Part shown: piece after piece, positions 7,662 through 14,957 of the stretch | Layout: the number at the start of each line of letters is the position of its first letter | How positions within the stretch are numbered: position 1 is the stretch's first letter | Assembly: GCF_021491355.1 (NCBI RefSeq) | Contig: NZ_JAKENF010000001.1 | Coordinates: forward strand, 620,001 to 684,000 | DNA length: 64,000 bases | Origin: Alitabrizicola rongguiensis | GTDB taxonomy: Bacteria > Pseudomonadota > Alphaproteobacteria > Rhodobacterales > Rhodobacteraceae | Direction of reading: 5' to 3' | Notes under the pieces: generated by a model | Told to the model about the DNA's origin: nothing | Databases searched by the model: none | The model's input: the letters and a program-made list of their open reading frames with translations, nothing else | Program-made: the position numbers and the translations under genes

Positions 7662-9536
7662 CTATCCGCGCTCGTGGAAGAAATCGTGGATCGTCTGGGC
7701 CATCGCGGCGCTGATCCCGTCAACCGCCATGAGGTCCTCGACGCCGGCACGGGCTACGGCCTTGGCGCTGCCGAAATGCGCCAGCAGCGCGCGCTTGCGG
7801 GTGGCGCCGACGCCCGGAATATCGTCGAGCGGCGTGGCGCTGACGGTCTTGGCCCGCTTCGCGCGGTGCGCACCGATCGCCCAACGGTGCGCCTCGTCGC
7901 GCAGGCGCTGGATGAAGTAGAGGACGGGCGAGTTCATGGGCAGCGCGAAGGGCGGTTCGCCCGGACGGTGGAACTCCTCTTTCCCAGCATCGCGGTCGAT
8001 CCCCTTGGCGACGCCGACCATCGCGATGTCATCGACGCCGAGTTCCACCATGATCTCGGCCACGGCGCTGACCTGCCCTGCCCCGCCGTCGATCAGCAGA
8101 AGGTCGGGCCAGGCATCCGACTTGCGTTCGGGGTCTTCCTTGAGTAGGCGCTCGAAGCGGCGGGTCAGTACCTCCTTCATCATGCCGAAATCGTCGCTGT
8201 TCGCGCCTGCCTCGCCGCGGATGTTGAACTTGCGATACTGCGACTTCAGGAACCCGTCCGCCCCGGCGACGATCATGCCGCCGACGGCATTGGTGCCCTG
8301 GATGTGGGAGTTGTCGTAGACCTCGATGCGCTTCGGGGCGTCGTCGAGGTCGAAGGCCTCGGCCAGCCCGGCGAGGAGTTTGTTTTGCGTGGCGCTCTCG
8401 GCCATCTTGCGGGCCAGGCTCTCGCGGGCGTTGCGGGCGGCGTTCTCGACCAGTTCCGCCTTCTCGCCCCTCTGCGGTACGGCCAGTTCCACCTTGCGGC
8501 CCGCGCGGTCGGACAAGAGTTGGGTCACGAGGTCGGGGTTCTCGACCGGATGCGACAGCAGGATCAGGCGCGGTGGATCCTTGTCGTCGTAGAACTGGCT
8601 AAGGAAGGCTTCGAGGATCTCGGGCTCTTCGGCGCCGGCGCCCGTGCGGGGGTAGAAATCACGGTTGCCCCAGCTCTGGTTGGCGCGGATGAAGAATACC
8701 TGGACGCAGGCCTGCCCGCTTTCGAGGTGGACAGCGATCACGTCGGCTTCCGTCACCCCCTGCGGGTTGATCCCCTGCGTCGACTGCACCTGCGTCAGCG
8801 CCTTGATCCGGTCGCGGAGCGCCGCGGCGCGTTCGAACTCCATTGCCTCCGATGCTGCCGACATTTGCGCGGCAAGGTCGGCCTGGACCTTGGTCGTCCT
8901 GCCCTCGAGGAAGGCCTCGGCATCGGCCACCAACGCGTCGTATCCCGCCTCATCGATCTTGCCCACGCAAGGGGCTGAGCAGCGCTTGATCTGGAACAGC
9001 AGGCACGGCCGGGTACGGCTGGCAAACATCGCATCCGAGCAATTGCGCAGCAGGAACACCTTCTGCAGCTGGTTCAGCGTCCGGTTCACAGCGCCGGCGC
9101 TGGCGAACGGACCGAAGTAGCGGCCCTTCTCGGCCTTCTTGCCGCGATGCTTCTTGATCTGGGGAAAGGGGTGCTCGTGCGAGATCAGGATATTGGGAAA
9201 GCTCTTGTCGTCGCGCAGCAGCACGTTGTAGCGCGGCTTGAGCTGCTTGATGAGGTTCTGCTCCAGCAGCAGCGCCTCGGTTTCGGTCCGCGTCGTCAGG
9301 AACATCATCGACGCGGTCTCGGAGATCATCCGCGAGATACGCCCCGAATGGCCGGACGGGCGGGCATAGTTCGACACCCGCGCCTTGAGGTTGCGTGCCT
9401 TGCCGACATACAGAACCTCGGCCTGGGCGTTGAGCATCCGATAGACCCCGGGCGAGCCGTCGAGCGTCTTCAGATACCCCTGAATGACCTCGTAGCCGGT
9501 CCTGTGGGGTGCCTTTTCGATGTCACCATCGTTCAT
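7662..9536 (-). CDS. uvrC: Excinuclease ABC subunit C
   Basis: 624-residue nuclease of nucleotide excision repair that makes both incisions around a UvrB-bound lesion. In order: an N-terminal GIY-YIG domain (SPGVYRML...[13 protein letters not shown]), a UvrB-interacting segment near residues 190-235, the RNase H-like C-terminal nuclease domain ([17 protein letters not shown] and [11 protein letters not shown]), and a terminal helix-hairpin-helix pair ([18 protein letters not shown]). The ATG at 9536 is preferred; a GTG at 9554 in frame is possible. The upstream gap is AT-rich with a DnaA box. Confidence 0.96.
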   Translation of the reverse strand: MNDGDIEKAPHRTGYEVIQGYLKTLDGSPGVYRMLNAQAEVLYVGKARNLKARVSNYARPSGHSGRISRMISETASMMFLTTRTETEALLLEQNLIKQLKPRYNVLLRDDKSFPNILISHEHPFPQIKKHRGKKAEKGRYFGPFASAGAVNRTLNQLQKVFLLRNCSDAMFASRTRPCLLFQIKRCSAPCVGKIDEAGYDALVADAEAFLEGRTTKVQADLAAQMSAASEAMEFERAAALRDRIKALTQVQSTQGINPQGVTEADVIAVHLESGQACVQVFFIRANQSWGNRDFYPRTGAGAEEPEILEAFLSQFYDDKDPPRLILLSHPVENPDLVTQLLSDRAGRKVELAVPQRGEKAELVENAARNARESLARKMAESATQNKLLAGLAEAFDLDDAPKRIEVYDNSHIQGTNAVGGMIVAGADGFLKSQYRKFNIRGEAGANSDDFGMMKEVLTRRFERLLKEDPERKSDAWPDLLLIDGGAGQVSAVAEIMVELGVDDIAMVGVAKGIDRDAGKEEFHRPGEPPFALPMNSPVLYFIQRLRDEAHRWAIGAHRAKRAKTVSATPLDDIPGVGATRKRALLAHFGSAKAVARAGVEDLMAVDGISAAMAQTIHDFFHERG

Positions 9537-9869
9537 GTGAAATGGTCCAAACACGGTTCATCGATTCCCCTCTTTCGCTGCAACGAACCGCGGGCGGGGG
9601 CAAGGGGGAAGAAGTCCACCGTTTCTGTGGATAACTCTGCGCAAAACATTCCGGGATTTCGGAATTTTCCTTGTTTTCTGACGAGTTCGTGAATTTGCAC
9701 AAAAAATAGGCGACTTTATAAGCTTATGTTTTAAAAAGGAATATTTTGTGAGATGGGGCAAATCCCTGAAAAACATGAAAGAAATGCGACAGACGCAGCC
9801 CTTTAGGTTCGAAAGTGGAAAACTTGGGACAGTGTGTCGCGGAAGGAGGCCTGAATGCACCTTTCGTGC
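9537..9869. other. AT-rich 333-bp intergenic gap with a perfect DnaA box
   Basis: No convincing gene. The part from about 9640 to 9840 is markedly A+T-rich against a very GC-rich background (runs such as CACAAAAAATAG and TTTTAAAAAGGAATATTTTG). It holds TGTGGATAA at 9626-9634, the exact reverse complement of the DnaA box TTATCCACA, and ATTTGCACA at 9693-9701, one base off the relaxed consensus. It must also contain the uvrC promoter. A 100-codon open frame crossing it on the minus strand looks non-coding. Confidence 0.6.
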
Positions 9870-10661
9870 CTACTCCAGCCCAAGGATATCGGGCGTCTTC
9901 CAACCTAGGTGCTGACCGCCGTCAACGCAGATGATCTGGCCTGTGACGCCCGGTGCATCAAGGAAGAACCCAAGTGCGGCAGATATCTCTTCCGGGTTCG
10001 ATCCGCGCTCCAGGACAGTGGCTGACCGCTGTCTGGCGAAATGCTCGGCGCTTTGGCGGGCGCCCTGCATCGTCGGGCCGGGTCCGATTCCGTTGACGCG
10101 CACGGCGGGTGCCAGCGCCTGAGCAGACGTCCGGGTCAGCGCCCACAAGCCCATCTTGGCAATCGTGTAGGACATGAACTCTGGCGTGAGTTTGTTGACG
10201 CGCTGGTCGAGCATGTTGACGATCAGCGCCTGCGCTTGCGGTTCACCTCGGGCATCGGTCAGCGGCGCGGGGGCCTGGGCCCCAAAGGCTTGGGTCAGGA
10301 CGAAAGGCGCGCGCAGGTTCGATTCGATGTGGCGGTCCCAGCTTTCGCGGCTGGCGGTCCGTATGTTGTCATATTCGAACACTGAGGCATTGTTGACGAG
10401 AACGGTCAAAGGGCCGCCCAAGGCAGCATCCGCCTGCGGCAAAAGGGTCTGCGTCTCGGCTTCGTTCAGCAAATCGGCGTGCAGGGCAACCGCAGCCCGG
10501 CCCATCGCCCGGATCTCATCCACCGTGGCAAGGGCCTCCGCTTCCGAGGACGCATAGTGCACCGCCACGTCATAACCCCGGCGCGCCAGATATAGGGCCA
10601 TTTCCCTGCCAAGTCGGCGCGCGCCGCCGGTCACCAGGGCGTGCTTCGGGGGCTCTGTCAT
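9870..10661 (-). CDS. SDR oxidoreductase, FolM/pteridine-reductase-like
   Basis: 263-residue NAD(P)-dependent SDR. The cofactor loop reads TGGARRLG rather than TGxxxGIG, the form found in pteridine reductases and dihydromonapterin reductase FolM. NNAS and the catalytic YTIAK are present, and the C-terminus has GQIICVDGGQHLGW as in that group. A pterin or folate reductase role is therefore the best guess; the exact substrate is not proven. Its ATG overlaps the TGA of the 59-residue membrane protein upstream (ATGA), so it is translationally coupled to the S49 peptidase operon. Confidence 0.8.
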   Translation of the reverse strand: MTEPPKHALVTGGARRLGREMALYLARRGYDVAVHYASSEAEALATVDEIRAMGRAAVALHADLLNEAETQTLLPQADAALGGPLTVLVNNASVFEYDNIRTASRESWDRHIESNLRAPFVLTQAFGAQAPAPLTDARGEPQAQALIVNMLDQRVNKLTPEFMSYTIAKMGLWALTRTSAQALAPAVRVNGIGPGPTMQGARQSAEHFARQRSATVLERGSNPEEISAALGFFLDAPGVTGQIICVDGGQHLGWKTPDILGLE

Positions 10662-10837
10662 GCCTTTCCCTTTTTGCAGGCACAGGGGCCTTTGCCGATC
10701 AGATAGGCCCCGCAGCGTGGGCAGGTCGCGGGTCCGGTCAACCGGGACTTCCGCCCACGAACCGGAAACAGGGCTCGGCTGACCAGCGCGATCAGGACCA
10801 TTCCAGCCAGAAACAGGAGCGCGACCTTGGCCAGCAT
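10658..10837 (-). CDS. 59-residue membrane protein with zinc-ribbon tail
   Basis: Small gene read directly from the sequence. ATG at 10835-10837, 59 residues, TGA overlapping the next ATG. One transmembrane helix (LLFLAGMVLIALVSRALF, about residues 7-24), a basic stretch (RGRKSR), then TCPRCGAYLIGKGPCAC, whose four cysteines in a CxxC...CxC pattern suggest a zinc ribbon or knuckle, then a lysine-rich end. It starts 4 bases after the S49 peptidase stop and overlaps the SDR start, so it is clearly inside an operon. Function unknown; it may be an adaptor for the neighbouring membrane peptidase, but that is inference. Confidence 0.8.
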   Translation of the reverse strand: MLAKVALLFLAGMVLIALVSRALFPVRGRKSRLTGPATCPRCGAYLIGKGPCACKKGKA

Positions 10838-10841
10838 CGGA

Positions 10842-11639
10842 TCAAAGCCCGTATCGGGACCAGAGCGCCCGGTCTTCGAGCGCGCCCATGGCTTCGCCCG
10901 CCAACTGCATGCCGAACCGGCGCAGAAGCGACCGGCGGGGTCCGTAGGGCACGAGCCGCACCTTTTCGCCGTAGATCTCCTTCATCTTCGGGACAAGATG
11001 GCCCAGACCGTCGGCGAGGCCAACCGTGACGGCCCCATTGCCCACCCAGATGTCGGCATTGAAGAGATCCGCGCGCTCGTCCAGTCGCCCGGCCCTACGG
11101 GCTTTCACATGAGCGATGAAGGCCTGATGGATCGGCTCCTGCAACGCCTTGAGACGCGCGATATCCTCGGGCTTTTCGGGCAGGAATGGGTCGGCAAGGC
11201 TCTTCGAGCGGCCGGACGTCACGACGCGGCGCTCGATCCCCTGTCTGGCCATTAACTCCGGGAAACCGAAGCTGGCGAAGATCACCCCGATCGAGCCGAC
11301 GATCGAACTGTCATCCACCCAGATGTGATCTCCGGCACAAGCCAACCAATATCCGCCCGAGGCCGCGACATCCTCGACAAAGGCATGGACCTCTACCCCC
11401 TTCTCGGCTGCAAGACGGCGGATACGCGCCGCAATCAGCGAGGACTGCACTGGCGATCCGCCCGGGGAATTGATGACAAGCGCCACGGCACGCGGCTTGC
11501 CGCGGGCAAAGGCCTTTTCGATAACTGGCGCAATGCCGGCATCGCTGAGTGCGCCACCACGACCCGAGGCGATGACGCCTTGGAGGCGGATGACCGGGAC
11601 AACAGGGTGGCGGCTTCGGAACGGGATGATGGACCACAT
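10842..11639 (-). CDS. S49 family (SppA/SohB-like) serine peptidase
   Basis: 265-residue short S49 peptidase. The Ser/Lys dyad is visible as Ser94 in AASGGYWLAC and Lys146 in SGRSKSLADPF, 52 residues apart as is typical. INSPGGSP and the SIVGSIGV segment complete the fold. It lacks a clear N-terminal transmembrane helix, so membrane association may be peripheral. Signal-peptide or membrane-protein fragment degradation is the family role. First gene of a three-gene minus-strand operon, divergent from the LysR gene at 11729. Confidence 0.9.
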   Translation of the reverse strand: MWSIIPFRSRHPVVPVIRLQGVIASGRGGALSDAGIAPVIEKAFARGKPRAVALVINSPGGSPVQSSLIAARIRRLAAEKGVEVHAFVEDVAASGGYWLACAGDHIWVDDSSIVGSIGVIFASFGFPELMARQGIERRVVTSGRSKSLADPFLPEKPEDIARLKALQEPIHQAFIAHVKARRAGRLDERADLFNADIWVGNGAVTVGLADGLGHLVPKMKEIYGEKVRLVPYGPRRSLLRRFGMQLAGEAMGALEDRALWSRYGL

Positions 11640-11728
11640 GAAACGGACTTAGGGCAGGCGGGCGCCTGCAACAAGCGTCAACCTCCGCCAAGGTTGCCGG
11701 ACACGCGATTTGCTGCGATCACCTGCGC

Positions 11729-12616
11729 ATGATCGACAAGCTGGAAATGTTCATCGCGCTGGCGAACGAACGGCACTTCGGCCGGGCGGCCGAAGTCTGC
11801 GGGGTGACGCAGCCGACGCTTTCTTCGGCAATCCGCCAACTGGAAGACCAGTTGGGCGTGCAACTGGTCTTTCGTGGCTCGCGGTTCCAGGGACTGACCC
11901 CGGAAGGCGAAAGAGTACTGGAGCGGGCCCGCGGGATCGTGGGCGACATGCGCGCGCTCAAGTCCGAGATGAAGGCGGTGAGAAGCGGCCTCTCGGGCAC
12001 GCTTCGACTGGGGGTCATCCCGACTGCCCTGCCGATGGTGGCGGACCTGACCGGCCCGTTCACGGCGCGCCATCCGAACGTGCGCGTGGCGGTCTATTCG
12101 CGCACTTCGGCCGAGATCCTGTCGGGGATCGAGCGGCTGGAGCTTGATGCCGGCATCACCTATCTCGACAACGAGCCGCTCGGGCGCGTGGCGCAGGTAC
12201 CTCTTTACACCGAATTCTACCGGCTCCTTTGCGCGCCGGGCATGCCGCTGGCCAATCGCGCCCACGTAACCTGGGCAGAGGTGGCAGAGCTGCCGCTGTG
12301 CCTTCTGACTTCGGACATGCAGAACCGCCGGATCGTGAACCAGCACCTTGCCGATACCGGGGCGATGGTGACACCGCAGATCGAGTCCAACTCCACCATC
12401 GCGCTGATCGGGCATGTCCTGACGGGCCGGTGGGCCTCGGTCGTGCCGACGAAGCTCGCGCAGATGTTCACCGGCGGGGACCGGCTGCGGGCCATCCCTA
12501 TCGTCGAGCCGGAGGCCGAGCATGTCGTCGGCCTGGTGACCGCTCGGCGCGACACGGTGACGCCAGTGCTGACGGCGCTTCTGATGGAAGCCGAACGGTT
12601 TGGAGTGCGTCGATAG
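11729..12616 (+). CDS. LysR-type regulator of the formate dehydrogenase operon
   Basis: 295 residues with an N-terminal winged helix-turn-helix (FIALANERHFGRAAEVCGVTQPTLSSAIRQLE) and a periplasmic-binding-like effector domain. It lies 86 bases upstream of fdsG in the same direction, and LysR regulators (FdsR) occupy this place beside fds operons of other proteobacteria, so control of formate oxidation is likely. A T-N11-A palindrome overlaps its stop codon (12611-12629) and is a good candidate for its own binding site. The effector, presumably formate, is inferred. Confidence 0.9.
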   Translation: MIDKLEMFIALANERHFGRAAEVCGVTQPTLSSAIRQLEDQLGVQLVFRGSRFQGLTPEGERVLERARGIVGDMRALKSEMKAVRSGLSGTLRLGVIPTALPMVADLTGPFTARHPNVRVAVYSRTSAEILSGIERLELDAGITYLDNEPLGRVAQVPLYTEFYRLLCAPGMPLANRAHVTWAEVAELPLCLLTSDMQNRRIVNQHLADTGAMVTPQIESNSTIALIGHVLTGRWASVVPTKLAQMFTGGDRLRAIPIVEPEAEHVVGLVTARRDTVTPVLTALLMEAERFGVRR

Positions 12617-12629
12617 ACGATGTCTATCG
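12611..12629 (+). promoter_or_regulatory. LysR-type operator candidate upstream of fdsG
   Basis: CGATAGACGATGTCTATCG is an interrupted palindrome with 8-bp perfect arms and a 3-bp centre. It contains T-N11-A (T12614 to A12626), the core of LysR boxes. It spans the stop codon of the LysR gene and lies 73 bases before the fdsG ATG, a good place for an activator site. It could alternatively fold as an mRNA hairpin. Confidence 0.6.
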
Positions 12630-12702
12630 ACTGACGGGATTTCCCCATTGAAACCCCTATCGTGACGGCGCAAAATCTTGGCAGCCAACCGGAGGGCCAG
12701 CC

Positions 12703-13176
12703 ATGACTTCAGCCAGCGCGGAAATCGCCGCGCGCGTCGAGGATATCCTTGCCGCGCATCAGGGGGTGGAAGGGCCTCTCCTGCCGATTCTCCATGCCGT
12801 GCAGGAGAGCTTTGGCTACGTGCCGCAGGACGCCCTTCCGCTGATCGCCGCGAACCTGAACCTTGGCCGTGCCGAAGTGCACGGGGTCATGAGCTTCTAT
12901 CACGACTTCCGCGAGAACCCGGCTGGAAACCATGTGCTGAAGCTGTGCCGGGCGGAAGCCTGCCAGTCGATGGGTGCCGACAGGGTGGCGGCCCATGCGC
13001 AGCGCCGCCTCGGGATCGAATGGCATGAGACGACCAAGGACGGCGCCGTGACTTTGGAGCCGGTCTTCTGCCTCGGCCTTTGTGCCTGTGCCCCTGCGGC
13101 GATGCTGGATGGAAGGCTCGTCGGCCGTGTGGACGAGGAGCAGGTCGATGCGCTGATCGCGGAGGTGCAGGCATGA
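12703..13176 (+). CDS. fdsG: NAD-dependent formate dehydrogenase gamma subunit
   Basis: 157-residue NuoE-like thioredoxin-fold subunit carrying one [2Fe-2S] cluster. The four cysteine ligands are in LCRAEACQS and CLGLCACAPA. It carries electrons between FdsB and FdsA in the cytoplasmic complex that oxidises formate to CO2 with NAD+. A GGAGG-type ribosome site precedes the ATG. It overlaps fdsB by four bases (ATGA). Confidence 0.95.
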   Translation: MTSASAEIAARVEDILAAHQGVEGPLLPILHAVQESFGYVPQDALPLIAANLNLGRAEVHGVMSFYHDFRENPAGNHVLKLCRAEACQSMGADRVAAHAQRRLGIEWHETTKDGAVTLEPVFCLGLCACAPAAMLDGRLVGRVDEEQVDALIAEVQA

Positions 13177-14702
13177 AGATCTACGTTCCCCGCGATGCTG
13201 CCGCCAGGGCCCTTGGTGCCGACGCCGTCGCTGCCGCCGTTCAGGCAGAGGTGGCCCGTCGCGGCTGCGACGTTCAGGTGGTGCGCAACGGCTCGCGCGG
13301 GATGATCTGGCTGGAGCCGCTCGTCGAGATTGAGACGGCGACGGGGCGATATGCCTTCGGCCCGATGACGGCCAAGGACGTGTCGGCACTGTTCGACGCG
13401 GAACTGCATGACCACCCGAAGGCGCTTGGCCTGACGGAAGACTTGCCCTGGATGAAGGCTCAGACCCGCCTGACCTTTGCGCGGGTCGGGTTGATCGACC
13501 CGCTTTCGCTGGCGGATTACGATGCACAGGGCGGCTTGGCAGGGCTACGCCGGGCGCTTGGCATGTCCTCGGGCGAGATCGTCGCAGAGGTGACAGAATC
13601 CGGGCTGCGCGGCCGGGGCGGAGCCGGCTTCCCGACGGGCATCAAGTGGAAGACGGTGGCCGAGGCCAAGGCCGACCGCAAATACATCGTCTGCAACGCC
13701 GATGAAGGCGACAGCGGCACCTTTGCCGACCGTATGCTGATGGAAGGCGATCCCTTCTGTCTGATCGAGGGGATGACCATTGCCGGCATCGCGGTCGGGG
13801 CGACGAAGGGTTATGTCTATATCCGCTCGGAATATCCCGATGCCATCGAGGTGATGCAGGCCGCGATCGGTCTGGCGCACGGGGCCGGACTGCTGGGCGT
13901 CTCGGTTCTCGGCTCGGGTCGCGCCTTCGACCTCGAGGTCCGGGTCGGCGCGGGGGCCTATGTCTGCGGCGAGGAAACCTCGCTACTGAACTCGCTCGAA
14001 GGCAAGCGCGGCGTGGTCCGCGCCAAACCGCCTCTGCCGGCGCTGCAGGGCCTGTTCGGCAAGCCTACGGTCGTGAACAACGTCATTTCGCTGGCGACCG
14101 TGCCGGTGGTCCTTTCGAAAGGTGCCGGCTTCTACCGTGATTTCGGGATCGGCCGGTCGCGCGGGACCATGCCGCTACAGATCGCCGGGAACGTGAAGCA
14201 TGGTGGGCTGTTCGAGGCGGCCTTTGGCCTGACCCTGAGCGAGATCGTCGAGAAGATCGGTGGCGGCACGGCTTCCGGACGCCCGGTGAAGGCGGTGCAG
14301 GTCGGCGGCCCGCTTGGTGCCTATTTCCCGGTGTCGATGTTCGACACACCGTTCGGCTACGAGGATTATGCCGCGAAGAACGGGTTGATCGGCCATGCCG
14401 GGATCGTCGTCTTCGACGACACCGCCGACATGCTGAAACAGGCCCGCTTCGCCCTGGAATTCTGCGCCATCGAAAGCTGCGGCAAGTGCACTCCCTGCCG
14501 GATCGGCGCGGTACGCGGGGTCGAGACGGTGGACCGCATCGCGCGCGGCGACGCCGCGGCGGTACCGCTGCTGACCGACCTTTGCGAGACGATGAAGGCG
14601 GGTTCACTTTGCGCACTTGGCGGCTTCACGCCTTATCCGGTGATGTCGGCGCTGACCCATTTCCCCGATGATTTCGCGCCACTGAAGGAAGCCGCGGAAT
14701 GA
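13173..14702 (+). CDS. fdsB: NAD-dependent formate dehydrogenase beta subunit
   Basis: 509-residue NuoF-like diaphorase subunit binding FMN, NAD(H) and one [4Fe-4S] cluster. An N-terminal thioredoxin-like ~110 residues precedes the NuoF core: GRGGAGFPTGIKW (NADH site), NADEGDSGTFADR (FMN), AYVCGEETSLLNSLEG, and C-terminal ESCGKCTPCRIG plus a later Cys for the cluster. ATG 13173 overlaps the fdsG stop; the TGA overlaps the DUF4287 gene start. This N-terminal fusion fits the fds-type enzymes. Confidence 0.95.
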   Translation: MKIYVPRDAAARALGADAVAAAVQAEVARRGCDVQVVRNGSRGMIWLEPLVEIETATGRYAFGPMTAKDVSALFDAELHDHPKALGLTEDLPWMKAQTRLTFARVGLIDPLSLADYDAQGGLAGLRRALGMSSGEIVAEVTESGLRGRGGAGFPTGIKWKTVAEAKADRKYIVCNADEGDSGTFADRMLMEGDPFCLIEGMTIAGIAVGATKGYVYIRSEYPDAIEVMQAAIGLAHGAGLLGVSVLGSGRAFDLEVRVGAGAYVCGEETSLLNSLEGKRGVVRAKPPLPALQGLFGKPTVVNNVISLATVPVVLSKGAGFYRDFGIGRSRGTMPLQIAGNVKHGGLFEAAFGLTLSEIVEKIGGGTASGRPVKAVQVGGPLGAYFPVSMFDTPFGYEDYAAKNGLIGHAGIVVFDDTADMLKQARFALEFCAIESCGKCTPCRIGAVRGVETVDRIARGDAAAVPLLTDLCETMKAGSLCALGGFTPYPVMSALTHFPDDFAPLKEAAE

Positions 14703-14914
14703 CCGGGGAGAAGGTCAAGGGACCGTCCAGCTACTTTCCGTCGATCGAAAAGACCTACGGTCAGCCGATAGCGCACTGGAAGGCCCTGATCCGCGAACAG
14801 GCCGGGCTGAAGCACATGGAGCTGGTGAACTGGCTCAAGGAACACCACGGCCTCGGGCACGGCCATGCCAACGCGCTGGTCGCCCATACGCTGGCCGAGG
14901 ACGGCAAGAAATGA
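14699..14914 (+). CDS. DUF4287 small protein inside the fds operon
   Basis: 71 residues, soluble and charged, with SSYFPSIEKTYGQPIAHW at the start and GLGHGHANALVAHTLAEDGKK at the end, which is the DUF4287 pattern. Its ATG overlaps the fdsB TGA (ATGA) and fdsA follows 43 bases later, so it is co-transcribed with the formate dehydrogenase genes. DUF4287 proteins have no assigned biochemical role; they are sometimes fused to DUF5655-type domains. A part in enzyme maturation or regulation is only suggested by position. Confidence 0.85.
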   Translation: MTGEKVKGPSSYFPSIEKTYGQPIAHWKALIREQAGLKHMELVNWLKEHHGLGHGHANALVAHTLAEDGKK

Positions 14915-14957
14915 CTGGGGAAGCCACGCCCTTCGGGCGCGAGTGAGGACGCGAGAC

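Noticed and set aside
9558-9860. 100-codon minus-strand frame in the uvrC upstream gap
   Set aside because: Composition unlike a gene of this genome, no ribosome site and no recognisable motif; better seen as control DNA.
9537-9869. Chromosomal replication origin
   Set aside because: One perfect and one near DnaA box plus AT-rich DNA is not enough; there is no cluster of boxes and no usual origin neighbour genes. Kept only as a finding to test.
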